A stretch of DNA of 64,000 nt from NCBI GenBank assembly GCA_001897155.1, contig MKSF01000029.1, forward strand, positions 1 through 64,000. Reading direction: 5' to 3'. The translations under genes were made by a program, and so were the position numbers. Below, piece after piece: positions 8,290-15,765 of this stretch. The notes beneath the pieces are model-generated. The model had not been told where the DNA came from and did no database searches. It worked only from the letters and a program-made list of their open reading frames with translations. How positions within the stretch are numbered: position 1 is the first letter of the stretch; every line of letters starts with the position of its first letter. Source of the stretch: Bacteroidetes bacterium 47-18. GTDB lineage: Bacteria; Bacteroidota; Bacteroidia; Chitinophagales; Chitinophagaceae.

Positions 8290-8733
8290 ATGAAACAGGA
8301 CAAAAAAGAAAACAGCTCGGCCCCGGCACCGTTTGCGCAAACCTATTTCCACGGAACCAAAGCAGACCTTAAAGCCGGAGATCTGATTGAAGCCGGGAAC
8401 AATTCCAATTACGGAGCAAGAAAGAATGCCAGGTATATTTTCTTAACGGCCACCCTTGACGCTGCTATCTGGGGTGCAGAACTCGCCTTGGGAGACGGAC
8501 GTGAAAGAATCTATTTAGTAGAGCCTACAGGCGCCATCGAAAATGACCCGGACCTGACCGACAAAAAATTCCCGGGCAACCCGACAATGTCCTACCGTTC
8601 TATTCATCCCTTTAAGGTGGTCGGTGAAGTTACAGGCTGGCAGGGGCATCCCGCTGAGCAGGTGCAGGCAATGAAGGATCATCTTGAACAGCTGAAAGCG
8701 CAGGGGATCAGCTCGTTGAACGATTCAATGTAA
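8290..8733 (+). CDS. arr: NAD(+)-rifampin ADP-ribosyltransferase
   Basis: The 147-residue product matches the Arr family along its length: YFHGTKADLKAGDL near the start, SNYGARKNARYIFLTATLDAA in the middle, then WGAELALGDG, IYLVEPTGAIENDP, DLTDKKFPGNP and VVGEVTGW. Arr transfers ADP-ribose from NAD to the C23 hydroxyl of rifamycins and so inactivates them. The frame opens at a TTG (8251), but the ATG at 8290 gives the family's normal length of about 140 residues. It is a lone gene with no mobile element beside it, so it may be a chromosomal environmental homologue rather than a recent arrival. Confidence 0.93.
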   Translation: MKQDKKENSSAPAPFAQTYFHGTKADLKAGDLIEAGNNSNYGARKNARYIFLTATLDAAIWGAELALGDGRERIYLVEPTGAIENDPDLTDKKFPGNPTMSYRSIHPFKVVGEVTGWQGHPAEQVQAMKDHLEQLKAQGISSLNDSM

Positions 8734-8891
8734 AGTGATTATCTGTTGACAGGAAATAACCTCCTGTACAGGTACGCTTCACTGAGAAGTATGCTATCTG
8801 TGGGCTGTGGGCCGGCGGGTACTTTTGCTATAAATATGTTGTAGTGTGTGCCGGCCTCTTCCACCAATTCAATTCTTATCCGTGTCCCGCC

Positions 8892-9473
8892 TTACATAAA
8901 TTTAATGCGTTTTTGCTGCCCGCTTTCGGCTATTGCTTTTTCCAGCCTGGACAGCCGGGTCTTTTCCTGTTTGGCGCTCATGATCCAATGTATAACCATC
9001 CGTTTATATGAAGGCGCCTGCCGCTCAAAGAAATTCCAGGCCGCTTTACTCTTTTTGAACAATGTTTCATAGGCCGCTGCAAGGTCTGCAGGATCTTTTT
9101 CGTGGGCATAAATCTTTGATTTGCTCTCTTTTCTGTGGCTGAATGCCCGGAGTCCTGCTGCTGTCATCAGGCCCGCCTTGCTCAGTTCCTCCACCTTTTT
9201 TATGTTGATGGCACTCCATATGCTTGTTGCCTTTCTCGGTGTGAAACGGATGCAGTAGCTTTCCCCGTCAACAGATCTTCGTACGCTGTCTATCCAGCCA
9301 AAACAAAGCGCCTGGTCCACAGACTGCGACCAGCTCATCGAAGGCTTTCCACTGTTTACTTTGTAGAAGCCCATCAGTAATTCGGTCGCTTGGTTGTGGT
9401 GCTGTTCCAGCCACTTTCTGAATTCGTCCTGGTCCCGGAAGAATGTTATTTCCATTTTTTTATCCATGTACAT
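8892..9473 (-). CDS. YdeI/OmpD-associated family protein
   Basis: The protein contains SWSQSVDQALCFGWIDSVRR, FTPRKATSIWSAINIKKVEEL and a C-terminal helical block ending in AKQEKTRLSRLEKAIAESG, all features of the YdeI / bacteriocin-protection family. Biochemical role unknown; relatives have been linked to envelope stress and peptide resistance. Length (193 residues) is normal. ATG codons at residues 1, 3 and 7 are all possible starts. It is convergent with arr and divergent from the operon beginning at 9860. Confidence 0.85.
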   Translation of the reverse strand: MYMDKKMEITFFRDQDEFRKWLEQHHNQATELLMGFYKVNSGKPSMSWSQSVDQALCFGWIDSVRRSVDGESYCIRFTPRKATSIWSAINIKKVEELSKAGLMTAAGLRAFSHRKESKSKIYAHEKDPADLAAAYETLFKKSKAAWNFFERQAPSYKRMVIHWIMSAKQEKTRLSRLEKAIAESGQQKRIKFM

Positions 9474-9727
9474 TACCCGATGTCCCGGTGTGCTTCCTGT
9501 TAGTTGCTTTAAGGTTTCAATTCCGGCTTCTGATTACCTTTCATAGAGCCGGATGCTTCAAATTTACGAAAATTTGTTAACCGGATCACCGCAGCCCCGG
9601 GTCACTGTATTCCCCGCACATTTTGTCCAATTATCTGGTATACAGTGTTTTGCAGCAGCGCCGTTGTATCGTACCGGCTTCGGGCAAAAATAGTCATACA
9701 AATTAACTTTTTTTTAATAAATAAAAT

Positions 9728-9765
9728 TTTGTTATTTGATTTTGTTTGACAGATATTTGCGATAC
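9728..9765 (+). promoter_or_regulatory. predicted promoter of the 9860-13388 operon
   Basis: TTTG at 9728-9731 is followed after 20 bp by GATATTTG at 9752-9759, a 7/8 match to the Bacteroidota -7 element TAnnTTTG. Transcription would start near 9765, leaving a leader of about 95 nt before the ATG at 9860. The leader includes an ATGTTTT/AAAACAT inverted repeat at 9783-9798. Confidence 0.4.
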
Positions 9766-9859
9766 AGGTTAAATATTTAACATATGTTTTTTAAAACATA
9801 GAAAACTTAGCAAAGGCGTACGATTGGTTAAGTTTTCTGCAAACCCCCATTTTAATATC

Positions 9860-10243
9860 ATGAAAAAGTTGTTAATTGTTTCAGCCGTATGTTTATCTAC
9901 AGTTGCTTTATTTTCTTTCAAGCCTAAGGATGAAGCCAATATCATTATGCAGGAGAATGCACAGTATGCTGTTAATGTAGGTATGTCCAGGGATTTTGTG
10001 GCATACTATGAACGGTACCACGAATCCGGTTTCGATGTGGCATACCCGGCATTTGCCGGATGGGTCAGGGCCGGAGTACAGTATGCAAGAGCCGTGTGGA
10101 ATGCAAGCGGCAAGCAGGCATTCAAGAGGTTCATGGAAGAATTAAGCAGGGCTATCCCGCCATTCTTGCAAGAAGGTCATTATGGATTATCAGCTGAAGA
10201 CTTAGCGACTGCTGAAGAGATCGGTCTGATAAACAGATTGTAA
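9860..10243 (+). CDS. small exported protein, candidate peptide precursor
   Basis: The ATG at 9860 gives a 127-residue product with a clear signal peptide (MKKLLIVSAVCLSTVALFSF). The mature part has no Cys. It holds an amphipathic aromatic segment (FAGWVRAGVQYARAVW, about residues 67-82) followed by a basic helix (GKQAFKRFMEEL) and an acidic tail. No family recognised. It is the first gene of an operon encoding SdpA/DUF5819-like and HTTM/SdpB-like proteins, the position of the structural peptide in peptide-toxin operons, and a strong hairpin separates it from the downstream genes. It lacks the two cysteines known in Bacillus SDP, so identity with SdpC is not claimed. Confidence 0.65.
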   Translation: MKKLLIVSAVCLSTVALFSFKPKDEANIIMQENAQYAVNVGMSRDFVAYYERYHESGFDVAYPAFAGWVRAGVQYARAVWNASGKQAFKRFMEELSRAIPPFLQEGHYGLSAEDLATAEEIGLINRL

Positions 10244-10252
10244 CCCGCCCCG

Positions 10253-10291
10253 GAATGTATGTTAAGATGCTTGCAATCTTGACATACATTC
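10253..10291 (+). terminator. intra-operon hairpin (attenuator-like)
   Basis: A long stem: GAATGTATGT (10253-10262) pairs perfectly with ACATACATTC (10282-10291), then a T-G pair, then AAGAT/ATCTT, with a 7-nt loop; CTTTTACC follows. It lies between the first small gene and the second gene (start 10313). Such hairpins often act as partial terminators or 3' stabilisers that raise expression of the first gene over the rest. Confidence 0.75.
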
Positions 10292-10312
10292 TTTTACCTA
10301 TAGTAGTTTTAT

Positions 10313-11368
10313 ATGAATAAATTATGGATAACCTTACTGATCGTGAGCTTAGTATTATTCTCTGTATATTTTTTATACGCTTCCTTTTTCTCGGCCAGCC
10401 ATATTGCCGGAATTATCAATGAAAATAAAGAACACTATTCGATCATCCTGTCGGAAGACGACAAGGTTCTGATCAGCATTAATCCCGAAGTCAGCCGGCC
10501 GTTGGCAAGTGTTGTCAAGCTGATCGTAGCCATTGAATTTGCGGAGCAGGTCAGCGCCCGGCAACTGGATAAAACGGAGCAGGTTCCTATTGGAGCGCTG
10601 GAACGGTATCATATCCCTGATACGGACGGCAACGCACACGAAGAATGGTTGTCGTACCTGAAGAAAAATCAAAAATTGACCAACGACAGCCTGGTTGCTT
10701 TGTGGGAGGTCGCAAGAGGTATGATCGCATACAGCTCTAATGCCAATACTGAATATCTTATGGACAGGCTGGGAATCGACAACGTAAATGACAGGCTACA
10801 GAAACTGGGCATAAGGACACATTCCAAGATCAATTACCTGGTTTCAGATCTATACCTGACAGCGGGCGAACTGGAAACCAATACTGATGAAGAGCTTTAT
10901 GACAAATGCAAACTGATCCATGAAAAGCTGAAGACCGGTATTATTTCAGCGGATAGCTTTGACCATGAAAAAGATCTGAGCCTGGAAAAGCAGCAACTGC
11001 TGAATAACCGGATGAGCAGCTCTACGGCCCTGGAATATTACGGGCTGATGAAGAAAATCAGCAGCAACACCTATTTCACAAATGAGGTGCAGGCGGAACT
11101 GAACAGCATTATTGAAAGGCAGTCCCAACCGGAAAAGTATGATATCATACGATATGGCGGGAAAGGCGGATCAACCCTCTGGGTTTTAAACAATGCTGTC
11201 TATCTGGAAAGAAAGAACGGGAAAAAATATGAATTCATTCTGTTCAGCAACTACCCGACAGAGGCTAATGATAATTTTTTGATTTCAAAGGTAATGGGAA
11301 AGCTGATAAGCGAAATCACGGATGATACGAAGCGGGCGAAAAAACTGATCAGTATAATTAATAAATAA
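10313..11368 (+). CDS. membrane-anchored serine hydrolase, class A beta-lactamase/PBP fold
   Basis: An N-terminal membrane segment (about residues 4-25) is followed by a periplasmic domain with all three active-site motifs of the serine beta-lactamase/penicillin-binding protein fold: S-x-x-K (ASVVKL, Ser66/Lys69), S-x-N (YSSNAN, residues 141-143) and K-G-G (GGKGGSTLW, Lys284). A classical Omega-loop ExxxN is not evident. The protein may be a carboxypeptidase-like or peptide-acting hydrolase rather than an antibiotic lactamase. It begins 70 bp after the small exported gene and ends 5 bp before the next gene, so it is part of the same operon, where it could process the peptide or act on the cell wall. 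Confidence 0.82.
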   Translation: MNKLWITLLIVSLVLFSVYFLYASFFSASHIAGIINENKEHYSIILSEDDKVLISINPEVSRPLASVVKLIVAIEFAEQVSARQLDKTEQVPIGALERYHIPDTDGNAHEEWLSYLKKNQKLTNDSLVALWEVARGMIAYSSNANTEYLMDRLGIDNVNDRLQKLGIRTHSKINYLVSDLYLTAGELETNTDEELYDKCKLIHEKLKTGIISADSFDHEKDLSLEKQQLLNNRMSSSTALEYYGLMKKISSNTYFTNEVQAELNSIIERQSQPEKYDIIRYGGKGGSTLWVLNNAVYLERKNGKKYEFILFSNYPTEANDNFLISKVMGKLISEITDDTKRAKKLISIINK

Positions 11369-11373
11369 TTCAA

Positions 11374-12057
11374 ATGAGGTACCTGAAAATTATATCAATA
11401 GCTTTCGTCTTTATTGTATTTCTCGGCTACTGGGGCGCAACCTTCCTGTTTTCCTTCCCGGAATCCAGTATTGTTATCGCTGAAAATTACCGGGGCTACA
11501 AAAAATTCCAGACTGCTTTTTATCAGAAATGGAGCTTCTTTGCTCCTCCGCCAACCTATAATATGCGGCTGCATTACATTTTCCGGAGCAATAACAGGCT
11601 TTATGATATAGAGATCTTTGAGAACCTGAATAATAAGGTAAAGGAAAAATACCTGTTTAATGATACCTATGCCAACGCGAGCTGGCTGTTATTTGCCAAC
11701 GTTGATAACATAGTTCAGAGCATGGGTAAGATCCATAATTCATTCAGGGATATAGGTATTTCCTCGAACAAAGGCGTCAGTGAAACCGATTCTGCCGCAT
11801 TGGCAAACGAGTATAATGATATTCGTATGACGCTGCAAAATATAGGCAGTATGCGGATATTGCTTCATCACGCCGGTACTGTAGCGAGGGAAATGAAGCT
11901 GCCGGAAGACTATGATGTACAAATTATAATCTCCGGTATTGATATCGTAAAGTATGGAGACAGGTATAAGGCTGATATCCAGGGGAAGGAAAATATTATG
12001 TTCGCTTCCAGCTTCTATAGCAATAAAGATAAAAAATGGATAGAGCTGAACGATTGA
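11374..12057 (+). CDS. SdpA/DUF5819-like membrane-anchored protein
   Basis: A single N-terminal membrane helix (residues 5-27) is followed by an extracytoplasmic region with QKWSFFAPPP (Trp53), matching the W-x-F-F-x-x-x-P signature after the membrane helix in SdpA and DUF5819 proteins (compare PQGWGF in Bacillus SdpA). SdpA works with the membrane protein SdpB to turn the SdpC precursor into an antimicrobial peptide. At 227 residues this is longer than Bacillus SdpA, with extra C-terminal sequence. It lies between the serine hydrolase (5-bp gap) and the HTTM gene, the same A-then-B order as in Bacillus. Assignment is by motif and order; a profile search is needed to settle it. Confidence 0.65.
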   Translation: MRYLKIISIAFVFIVFLGYWGATFLFSFPESSIVIAENYRGYKKFQTAFYQKWSFFAPPPTYNMRLHYIFRSNNRLYDIEIFENLNNKVKEKYLFNDTYANASWLLFANVDNIVQSMGKIHNSFRDIGISSNKGVSETDSAALANEYNDIRMTLQNIGSMRILLHHAGTVAREMKLPEDYDVQIIISGIDIVKYGDRYKADIQGKENIMFASSFYSNKDKKWIELND

Positions 12058-12090
12058 TCGTATTCTTTCAAATTTAAAAAGCCAGTCATA

Positions 12091-12984
12091 ATGAAAATAT
12101 ACGCCTACCTTAAAAGCAGGCTTAAGGAATATTATACCTATATATCCTCAAGCAATCTTTTTGAAAATTATTTACCGATATTCAGAGTATATATCTCTTT
12201 CCACATTTTAAAGAAAATATACTTAAACTGGGGCTCCACCGATCTCTTTTTAGATAAGACCATTTATACCAGCAAGTACAGTACTTTGCTGCCCCTGATA
12301 GAAAGCCGGCTATTCAATGATACCCCTGTGATCAATATCATAACGATCGTTCTGGCAATCTTATATGCCTTTGGGATCGGCAAAAATATAACCGCCCTGC
12401 TTTTGTTTTTCAGCGCATTGCTTTATTTTGAACCCTTTCTGTTTATTGCAAACGGCGGCGATAATCTTCTGTACTTCATAATGATTTATATGATTTTCGT
12501 AAATTCATATAAGCATTTGAATATTTTCAATAATTACAGGACCGGCGAGGTGTCGAATGTCCTGTCCAACCTGGCCACTCTTTCCATAATGCTGCATTTG
12601 TGTTTGGCGTATTTTGTCTCGGGAGTTCATAAAATGAGCGCAGGCGTATGGTTTAATGGTGTGGCAACATATTACGTCTGGCAACTGGAAAGATTTAATG
12701 CCCCGATCAATTATTTATTTTACAAAAACGCGTTTATTATTGGCTTTTCGACCTATTTCACTATTCTTTTTGAATTGCTGTTCCCTTTCCTGATCTGGAT
12801 CAGGCAGTTCAGAAAGATATTACTGATCTCAGGCCTTGTGCTTCATCTTGGTATCTATTTTACTATGATGATCTATGATTTTGAGATATTGTTCATAGCT
12901 ATATATGGATTCTGGATTTCAGATGCCACCTGGGGAAAGCTGTTTTTAAAAATCAATCCGGGTACCTTAACTGCTGCCAAATGA
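12091..12984 (+). CDS. HTTM-domain membrane protein (SdpB-like)
   Basis: The 297-residue protein has six to eight membrane segments and HTTM landmarks: NGGDNLLYFIMIYMIF after the third segment and YFVSGVHKMSAGVWFNG in the middle, followed by YYVWQLERF. The HTTM family includes vitamin-K-dependent gamma-carboxylase relatives and the SdpB subfamily needed for SDP peptide maturation. The pairing with an SdpA-like gene immediately upstream favours the SdpB reading. Its stop overlaps the start of the next gene (ATGA, 12981-12984), so the two are translationally coupled. Confidence 0.78.
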   Translation: MKIYAYLKSRLKEYYTYISSSNLFENYLPIFRVYISFHILKKIYLNWGSTDLFLDKTIYTSKYSTLLPLIESRLFNDTPVINIITIVLAILYAFGIGKNITALLLFFSALLYFEPFLFIANGGDNLLYFIMIYMIFVNSYKHLNIFNNYRTGEVSNVLSNLATLSIMLHLCLAYFVSGVHKMSAGVWFNGVATYYVWQLERFNAPINYLFYKNAFIIGFSTYFTILFELLFPFLIWIRQFRKILLISGLVLHLGIYFTMMIYDFEILFIAIYGFWISDATWGKLFLKINPGTLTAAK

Positions 12985-13388
12985 AAAAATTACCGCAAGA
13001 TAAAGCCATCGTGTTCTTTGACGGTGTATGCAATCTCTGTAATGGGTTTGTACAGTTTATCATTAAAAGGGATCCGCACGATCACTTCAGATTTGCGGCA
13101 TTGAGCTCTGAACAGGGGCAATCGGTTTTAGAAAGATACCATATTAAAGAAGACAGCATTGTCCTGATGGAAAATGGAATAGTATATACACGATCTGATG
13201 CCGTGCTGAGGATCTTCAGGCGGTTATCGGGTGTATATTCCTTATTATATTATGGAGTTTTTTTACCCAGGCCTGTCAGAGATTTCCTTTACAGAATGAT
13301 CGCGAATAATCGTTACCGGATGTTAGGTAAAAAAGATGCCTGTTGGGTACCCGTGCCCGAATTGACCAAAAAGTTCCTGACCGATTAG
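12981..13388 (+). CDS. DCC-family (DUF393/YuxK) thiol-disulfide oxidoreductase-like protein
   Basis: The N-terminal motif FFDGVCNLCNGFV (Cys17-x-x-Cys20) defines the DCC family, named for its Asp-x-x-Cys-x-x-Cys core and related to thioredoxin-fold proteins. Other family landmarks follow: RFAALSSEQGQ, a D-S-I-V-L segment, RSDAVLRIF and the C-terminal YRMLGKKDACW. Full length (135 residues). The start overlaps the stop of the HTTM gene by 4 bp. DCC and HTTM genes are often neighbours, which suggests a shared redox or modification step. It closes the operon; the next gene is convergent. Confidence 0.88.
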   Translation: MKKLPQDKAIVFFDGVCNLCNGFVQFIIKRDPHDHFRFAALSSEQGQSVLERYHIKEDSIVLMENGIVYTRSDAVLRIFRRLSGVYSLLYYGVFLPRPVRDFLYRMIANNRYRMLGKKDACWVPVPELTKKFLTD

Positions 13389-13546
13389 GACAGCCTTCCA
13401 TACGCAACGTGCCCCTGGCGATCTACCAGTGCGGTTACGTTAATCATCTTTAAGCGGCTTTGCGACTGTTGCATATGGACTTAAGTTGCTGTAAATACAT
13501 ATCGGATTATACTGCTGCAGTATATTATCATAAACATCCTTGCAAA

Positions 13547-15526
13547 TTACCTTATCAGTGTTACGTCTCCCTTCATCATATACTCCTGATCGCTGCCCGG
13601 CATACTGTAACGGAGTACATAGTAATAGGTCCCCACATCGCAAGGCCTGCCATTGAAGGTGCCATCCCAGCCTGATCCGGGTTGAAGCGTATAGAAAACC
13701 CTTTGACCGTAACGATCGTAAACGCTGAATTCTTTCAGGGTCTGGCTGGTGATGTTGACTACCTTAAACACATCATTACTGCCATCGCCATTGGGAGAAA
13801 AAGCATTGGGCACCATAAGACCGGGCGGCATTATTTTCACTGATTCGCTGGCGGTATTATGGCATCCGTTTTTATCGTAGGTCTTAAGTGTTACGATATA
13901 TTCGGCTATTTCGGGCGGATAAGTAAAGCTGGCATACTGCCCTTCACCTGCGGCACTGCCATAGCCGAAGTTCCAGACATATCCTGCAGCATTTTCTTCA
14001 AATCCTTTAAACATAAATACCGGGTCGGTGACAGGTGCGGCATTGGTAAAAGGGCTGACCTGTATAGCTGACCGGGGCAGGTCGTATACCCGGAATGTTT
14101 GCGTAGCGGTATCGGGACATCCATTATTGCCTATAGCTATAAGCTTCACTTTGTAAGCGCCGGCCTGGTCAAAAATGTGATGTAATGTTTTGGATGTATC
14201 GTTCATTGGCAGGTCGTCAATGAACCATGTTCTGCGTGAGGTATTGACGGTAAGGTCTTCAAATGCCAAAGTATCACTAATGCAAGATGTGTCAGGCAAT
14301 CCTATCTGTGCCCTTGTACTTTCGGGCGACACGCTCACTGTTTTGGCAATGGTATGGGTACAGCCGGAGGTATCGGTTACCGTAAGGCTTACGGTATAGT
14401 CTCCCGGCCCGGGGTAGGTGTGCAGCGGATCGGGTACGATACCGGTATTGGCTGCTCCCGATCCGGGATCGCCAAAATTCCATTGCCACTGACCGATATG
14501 CCCCGCATTGGTAGCCGACCGGTCTAAAAACTGTATCTGGTTACAGATGCCGCCACCTACAAAATTAAAATCGGCATTGGTCTTTATTTCTTTCAGGATG
14601 TAGGTGAACGTAGTGCTGCAGCCGTTATAAGAGCCTACCTGGCAGGTGTATATTGCTCCGTCCACCGGGTTGCTGATAATGATGCTGTCGGTTGTGGCCC
14701 CTGTATTCCACAGGTAGGATCTAAAATCAGGGAGATAAGGTCTTATCGTAGCTGCTGCGGCTCCGTGACAGAAATAGAAAGTATCGTAAGGAGAACGCAT
14801 CGCCGCGGAAATATAGCTGTATGAGCCGTGATGTCCTGTCCAGCAGTCGCTGTGCTCATATGCTATGGTAATGGTTTGCCCTGCATAGCTGCTAAGGTCC
14901 ACAGCTACCGACTGCCAGGGCTGGTATAGGATACTGCCTATTTCCGGCAGAAAGCTGTAAGAGCTTAAAGGCGGGCTTGAATATACATTCCCTGCCGGGG
15001 TTGCGTTTCTGCCTCTTGAAGTAAGCTGTATGCCTCCGCAGGGCTGAGGAAACAAATAGCCACCTGATGCATTTTTTATGCTGAATTGATAATTGGTATT
15101 TTCAGCATCACCGTGCGTGATATCCATAATGGACGCTAACTGGAAAAATAATATCGGGTATGCCGCGTTGACGGTAATATCATATTTCATAGCATAAGAT
15201 TTGGGATTGCCATAGCCACCACCCGCCGGTGCCCCGAGGCGTGCTACTTTTGCCAGCCCGTCGGGTACGCGTTTCAGGCCGCCGGTCCCGGCATTACCGT
15301 CCCAGTTGGTTCCGTATATCTCTACAATCGTATGACTGCCTGCGCCGGTCATCATGCCGTTATTGGTATAAGGTGTTCCCCTGTTGCCCCAGCTCAGCTG
15401 CCAGTTGCTGAAATTGCCCAGACTGAAGTCAAGATTGGGATTGCCCGGGTCCTGGTTAAACGGCTTTTGGGCTATGGTAGCATAGCTTAGGTGCAATAAA
15501 AGTATGGTGTAAATGATGTACCTCAT
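13547..15526 (-). CDS. T9SS cargo protein with PKD repeats and type B sorting domain
   Basis: A signal peptide (MRYIIYTILLLHLSYATIAQ) is followed by a lectin-like or unassigned domain to about residue 260, then PKD-type repeats (segments like FNFVGGGICNQIQFLDRSA, WQWNFGDPGSG, YVWNFGYG). The last 85 or so residues match the gliding-motility-associated type B sorting domain: VPNAFSPNGDGSNDVFKV, LKEFSVYDRYGQRVF, GWDGTFNG and GTYYYVLRY. The protein is therefore predicted to be exported by the type IX system and kept at the cell surface. Its operon context is a neighbouring T9SS cargo gene in the same direction. Confidence 0.9.
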   Translation of the reverse strand: MRYIIYTILLLHLSYATIAQKPFNQDPGNPNLDFSLGNFSNWQLSWGNRGTPYTNNGMMTGAGSHTIVEIYGTNWDGNAGTGGLKRVPDGLAKVARLGAPAGGGYGNPKSYAMKYDITVNAAYPILFFQLASIMDITHGDAENTNYQFSIKNASGGYLFPQPCGGIQLTSRGRNATPAGNVYSSPPLSSYSFLPEIGSILYQPWQSVAVDLSSYAGQTITIAYEHSDCWTGHHGSYSYISAAMRSPYDTFYFCHGAAAATIRPYLPDFRSYLWNTGATTDSIIISNPVDGAIYTCQVGSYNGCSTTFTYILKEIKTNADFNFVGGGICNQIQFLDRSATNAGHIGQWQWNFGDPGSGAANTGIVPDPLHTYPGPGDYTVSLTVTDTSGCTHTIAKTVSVSPESTRAQIGLPDTSCISDTLAFEDLTVNTSRRTWFIDDLPMNDTSKTLHHIFDQAGAYKVKLIAIGNNGCPDTATQTFRVYDLPRSAIQVSPFTNAAPVTDPVFMFKGFEENAAGYVWNFGYGSAAGEGQYASFTYPPEIAEYIVTLKTYDKNGCHNTASESVKIMPPGLMVPNAFSPNGDGSNDVFKVVNITSQTLKEFSVYDRYGQRVFYTLQPGSGWDGTFNGRPCDVGTYYYVLRYSMPGSDQEYMMKGDVTLIR

Positions 15527-15765
15527 TTTGGTATTTCTTCTTTTTATGAAACAACAAAAGAGAATGCCTTGTATAGCAGCCTCCTTTTGTTATTGAGTTG
15601 TTGGTATGTAATCCCGTTTTACCTTTGATGCTCCCGATGAATAAATGAGCTATGTTACTTTTCAGATGGCTTCGCTATCGCTTCATTCAAAATGATCACC
15701 GGGAGGAATAGGCAATGTACAACGGGCAGTTGATGACGGACAATTGTCAATTGTACATTATATCC

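Noticed and set aside
9860-10243. Calling the first operon gene SdpC
   Set aside because: The mature part has no cysteines and no visible similarity to the SDP segment; only its position suggests a precursor.
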